Below are positions 60,600 to 64,000 of a DNA stretch of 64,000 nt, in pieces. The DNA is taken from positions 1 to 64,000 of the forward strand of contig BGZK01000158.1 in NCBI GenBank assembly GCA_005406025.1. The letters are read 5' to 3'. Numbering within the stretch: the first letter of the stretch is position 1; each line of letters begins with the position of its first letter. Position numbers and translations under genes: made by a program. The notes below the pieces were generated by a model. That model saw only the letters and a program-made list of their open reading frames with translations, searched no databases and was not told the DNA's origin. The stretch is from Eumeta japonica (Eukaryota > Arthropoda > Insecta > Lepidoptera > Psychidae).

Positions 60600-62880
60600 A
60601 GACTACGAACAGGGCTGGCAGAAAACTAAAGGATTAAAATTGCGTCATGTTCGCATATTCTTTCTATTACTTATTTCAACTGTACATTCAATTATAATTC
60701 ATATTAGTAATAGTATATAGAAATTATGATTATTACCCACTGTTTTCGAACAAACTAAAAGAAACAGAATGTAAGATACCATAGAACATCCGAATGGAAT
60801 AGATATTCTGTTAATATTTTTCTGTACTAAAAAATTTCTATATTTCTTTACGAATTTGAAAATTATTACGAAATTCTTTTATCATGTTTTCTGTGGATCA
60901 TTTCATAAGTGTCCTAAAAGAAACAGTTTCTGATTGACACTATATTGATCGATACACCACACGTGCGTTTAGGTGCATTTAGGAAACAGTCCATTAAATA
61001 GTTAACATAAACGCTTAGCTTCATTAGTAGATAATGTTAAAATTGCACTAATGTAAAATGAGGCAAAATATTTTTAAGTATATTGTGAAATATAAAATGG
61101 TTAATTCAAGAATATTTACATATACACGAAACGTTCTATAATAAAATAAAAATATATTAATAAACAAGTAAATAACAATTTCAAATGGATTGAAATTAAC
61201 AAGTGACTCCCCTATTTTAATCCACCAGTTCAGCAAACAAACATAAACAATCATAAAAAACTTGCAACCTAATTCCTGGTAAACAAGATAAAAAATCGCT
61301 TAACAATTTTTTTTTTTGTCAACCAGAAATAAACTCGATTGATATGTTAATGTGCTATATCATATAATTACACACAAATTTATACAAGTTATTTATACGT
61401 TTCACAGCTACTAAAAGTTCCGTTTGACCAACACATATATATTACTTATTTTAATTTGAATAGAATAAATAAAAGTATAATAATCAAATTATATTTTTCG
61501 CTAAAGAAAAATGTTAAAGAAGAAATTTATTTCGATTTCGAGAAAAATTAAAAAATGCTAATTAACTACATGAAAATAATAAACTATTCCATTTCTTATC
61601 ATGTGTGTGTTTTAAATTTAAATATACATAATATATATATATACATATGGGACCACACGGTGGTGTGTGTGTATGTGTGCCGAAGAAAAATATTCTCAAA
61701 AGGGCTTTGATTGTGTACACATTGACTATTACGTTTGTACTTACAAATAGTTTTGAATGTTGGAAATATTCTTTTGAGTGTTTGTGAATACGGCATAAAT
61801 TGTGGCATTTACAGCCAAAAACCACTTTTTTAATTTTTGATATAATAAATTATTATGGCCTTGCAACACGGAAATGCCATTACCATGATGGGGGCTTTCC
61901 GACCAGGCCAGATTTTGAGCGGCATATTTATAATATAAATTATTATAAATAATAATATGTTTATCGTTCAGTTGAGTGTTTCAATTGTTATTGTTTTGTG
62001 GTGCATATTTGATATAATAATTTTCAATGTAATCTTTGTTAAGTGATTAATATTTTTCTATTTCATATTCCGGTTATTTAGAATCAATACTAACATTCAA
62101 ATCAATTATGTTAATTTAATTAAAAGTAATATATGCTATAATAAATGATTTTATTAAATTGATTAATAAAAAAGATTATATAAGTCTATTATATGATGTG
62201 ATGGAGTTGTATGATTTTATATTTGTGTTTGCACAATTAAAGTATTAATGTATCAGAAACAACATTATTCTAGAAAAATTATCTTATCTAAGATTCAATC
62301 TAGTACAGTAATAGAAAAAATACGTTGCTTTAGATATTAACTATACAAATGTACAGCACTGTAGTTTAGGTTTTTTGTATTATTCGATTATTAGTAGATT
62401 ACATACTCTGGCCGTTACGTACACCTATGGCAAGAATTTTATACCTTGATTGATTTATGAGAAAAAATGTCAAATTGTAATTATACTCAGTTTATGAAAG
62501 AAATCATCCGGTTTTTTTTATTATATATATTTTTAGTATATTATTATATGTATTCTTTAAACCTTCATAGAAACAGATAAATCGACTATTAACATAGCTT
62601 AATTATAATAATTGTTCAAGTATATTCATAAGAAATTGACTGTGACAGACAGACAGACGGACACACGAGTGATCCCCATAAATCCAAAGTCCAACATTAC
62701 TACGTTTAAATGTCTCAAAATGTCCGTTCCACCTGAAGATAAATCTTTAATTACATGAAATATGTGTACAAATTCCAGTACATCAATATAATAAACTTTA
62801 TTTTAGTAAAGTCTAAAAATTCAAGAGCTTTCCCATTCATTTGACCATTAATAACAAGAGTCTTCATTAAATTGGAGTCA
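60600..62880. other. AT-rich DNA upstream of the lipase gene
   Basis: No exon recognised. A short AT/GT-rich low-complexity run lies at 61,630-61,680, and a 'gacagacagacagacggaca' tract at about 62,645-62,664, a common end feature of insect dispersed repeats. Confidence 0.35.
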
Positions 62881-62891
62881 TTTGGAGAATT

Positions 62892-63149
62892 TTACAAGTA
62901 ACTCCAGTTATTATTTAAAGGTAGTCGAGGATCCCGTCTTGGTACTCTAGCGAACATATTGTTAAGACGTAGACGCTCTTCTGGACATTCTGGACGTTCA
63001 TCATCACTATCCCCTATCGTGCATCTGTTGCTTAGATGCTTCTTCGTTGCTATCTCGATATTATATCAAGTTTTAAAGATTCTTATAACCCTTTGAATAT
63101 CACATTTATGATGACCCTTTCTTCTTGGATGAGTGGAACGTGGATCAAA
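62892..63149 (-). pseudogene. Coding-like segment with one in-frame TGA, family unknown
   Basis: Read on the minus strand from 63,149 to the TAA at 62,894-62,892, the frame gives 'FDPRSTHPRRKGHHKCDIQR', then a TGA at 63,068-63,066, then 'YNIEIATKKHLSNRC' and 'ERPECPEERLRLNNMF', then 'ARVPRRDPRLPLNNNWSYL'. The composition is rich in Arg, Pro and charged residues, unlike the random AT-rich frames nearby. 'tttcag' directly before it could be a splice acceptor. It might be the last exon of a gene with a disabling stop, or the C-terminal end of a decayed transposon protein. I do not recognise a family. Confidence 0.3.
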
Positions 63150-64000
63150 CTGAAAGTCTTTAGATAATCAAAAACTGAGCAACTAGCAAGTTATTGTGTT
63201 TCAAAATAGTGTTTAGAATAGTGTTTAGATCGCTGCATTCAATGGAACCGCTGAGAGAATCGCATATTTGGTGGCTACATTTGCATATGTGCATATTTTA
63301 CTCGTACTCTGCGTATGCGTACTCTGATATTTATATGGATCATTTTTCAGTGAAATTTAAGAAAAAAGGATAAAAAAAACATGTTATGAGAATACTGACT
63401 ACGCGAATAGTTCTTAACTAACAAAAATTATGAGTAAGATTCAAAAAATGCTACGTTTAAAAGAACATCTGGAGCGTTCGATGTTAGCAGAATTATTTGT
63501 ATATCCGGTTAAAATAAGCACTAAGAAACAGGCACGTTATGGATGTATATCTGTTTGACAATCTCATGTCTCGTGTAAAACGACCTATACGCAGTGGTGT
63601 CGTTCGTTCCTCTATGAAAGGCGAGGTCAAGGTGACGGCGCATAATCGGGTATGTGCGACACGATGTGACATGCGCACTAAGCGCTTCGATCGAGGCGTA
63701 TAAAATTAGAAAACCTATCATATTAGATTATATGTGTAAAACTACAAATTTTACGTGACAACGACTTTGGCATTTTAATGTGAATATTCATTCTGTCAAT
63801 TTAAAACATTTATTTATACAAAGAATGAATCTTGAATTTCATATTAACAAAATTTTACCTTTACATACATACGTATTTATATAATACATACAATAATTGT
63901 ACATTTGCAAGCTATGCATTTAGAGTCATGAGTGTTCTCTACTCATCGTTACGTTACTTACACTTGTCAAACCTATTTAATTGTCCATACAAATTTCGAT
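63150..64000. other. Intergenic DNA with a GC-richer patch at 63.56-63.70 kb
   Basis: The GC-richer patch ends in 'gcgtataaaatt' (TATA-like, 63,697-63,708, plus strand), which could be a promoter for something beyond the window. No gene is recognised in the window itself. Confidence 0.25.

Noticed and set aside
63697..63708. TATA-like promoter for a gene to the right
   Set aside because: A single motif with no initiator or exon inside the window.

Overview
The window looks like nuclear DNA of a lepidopteran insect. It is AT-rich and eukaryotic, with spliced genes. It carries a tRNA-derived SINE whose body matches the butterfly 'Metulj' type as I recall it (A box, B box, then the '..atctggtact cataatacaag..' region), LINE 3' tails of a kind common in moths and butterflies, and an old hAT transposon. 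No rRNA, functional tRNA, CRISPR or bacterial operon structure is visible. The lepidopteran call rests on remembered repeat families, not on a search.

Layout. Positions 1-36,000 are a gene desert. It is AT-rich sequence broken by short GC-rich patches (about 7.1, 8.2, 10.9, 12.2, 17.1, 22.0, 27.1, 30.0, 30.9 and 34.2 kb) that look like candidate regulatory elements. Some hold recognisable motifs: paired CRE sites at 12.28 kb, a 41-bp triplicate with ETS sites at 26.6 kb, and a CTCF-like core at 7.18 kb. About 290 bp at 16.9-17.2 kb recurs in inverted orientation at 27.06-27.35 kb. The only coding candidate here is a 45-residue ORF at 4,628-4,765 that reads like a mitochondrial presequence and sits behind a promoter-like stretch.

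From 36 to 51 kb the window is a graveyard of repeats. It holds two copies of one diverged interspersed repeat (36.4-38.1 and 47.7-48.6 kb, each containing microsatellites), a five-unit tandem array (42.2-43.45 kb), and a 2.5-kb hAT element with 8-bp target-site duplications (43,631-46,167). It also holds a block of repeats alternating in orientation (48.8-49.7 kb), a LINE endonuclease fragment (49.8-50.3 kb) and a 24-bp minisatellite (50.98-51.12 kb).

The one confident host gene is a secreted pancreatic-lipase-family protein on the minus strand (60,407 down to 54,298). It has three coding exons whose splice phases join into an intact 359-residue protein with Ser-Asp-His triad, signal peptide, a TATA/initiator pair and a polyadenylation signal. 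Its second intron holds two neighbouring perfect stem-loops and its first intron a small TIR element and a LINE tail. A small degraded coding-like segment lies at 62.9-63.15 kb on the minus strand.

The most unusual recurring theme is perfect or near-perfect short palindromes (14-22 bp arms) scattered through the window. Three lie inside the hAT remnant, where one clearly copies neighbouring coding sequence in reverse, as a template-switch mutation would.
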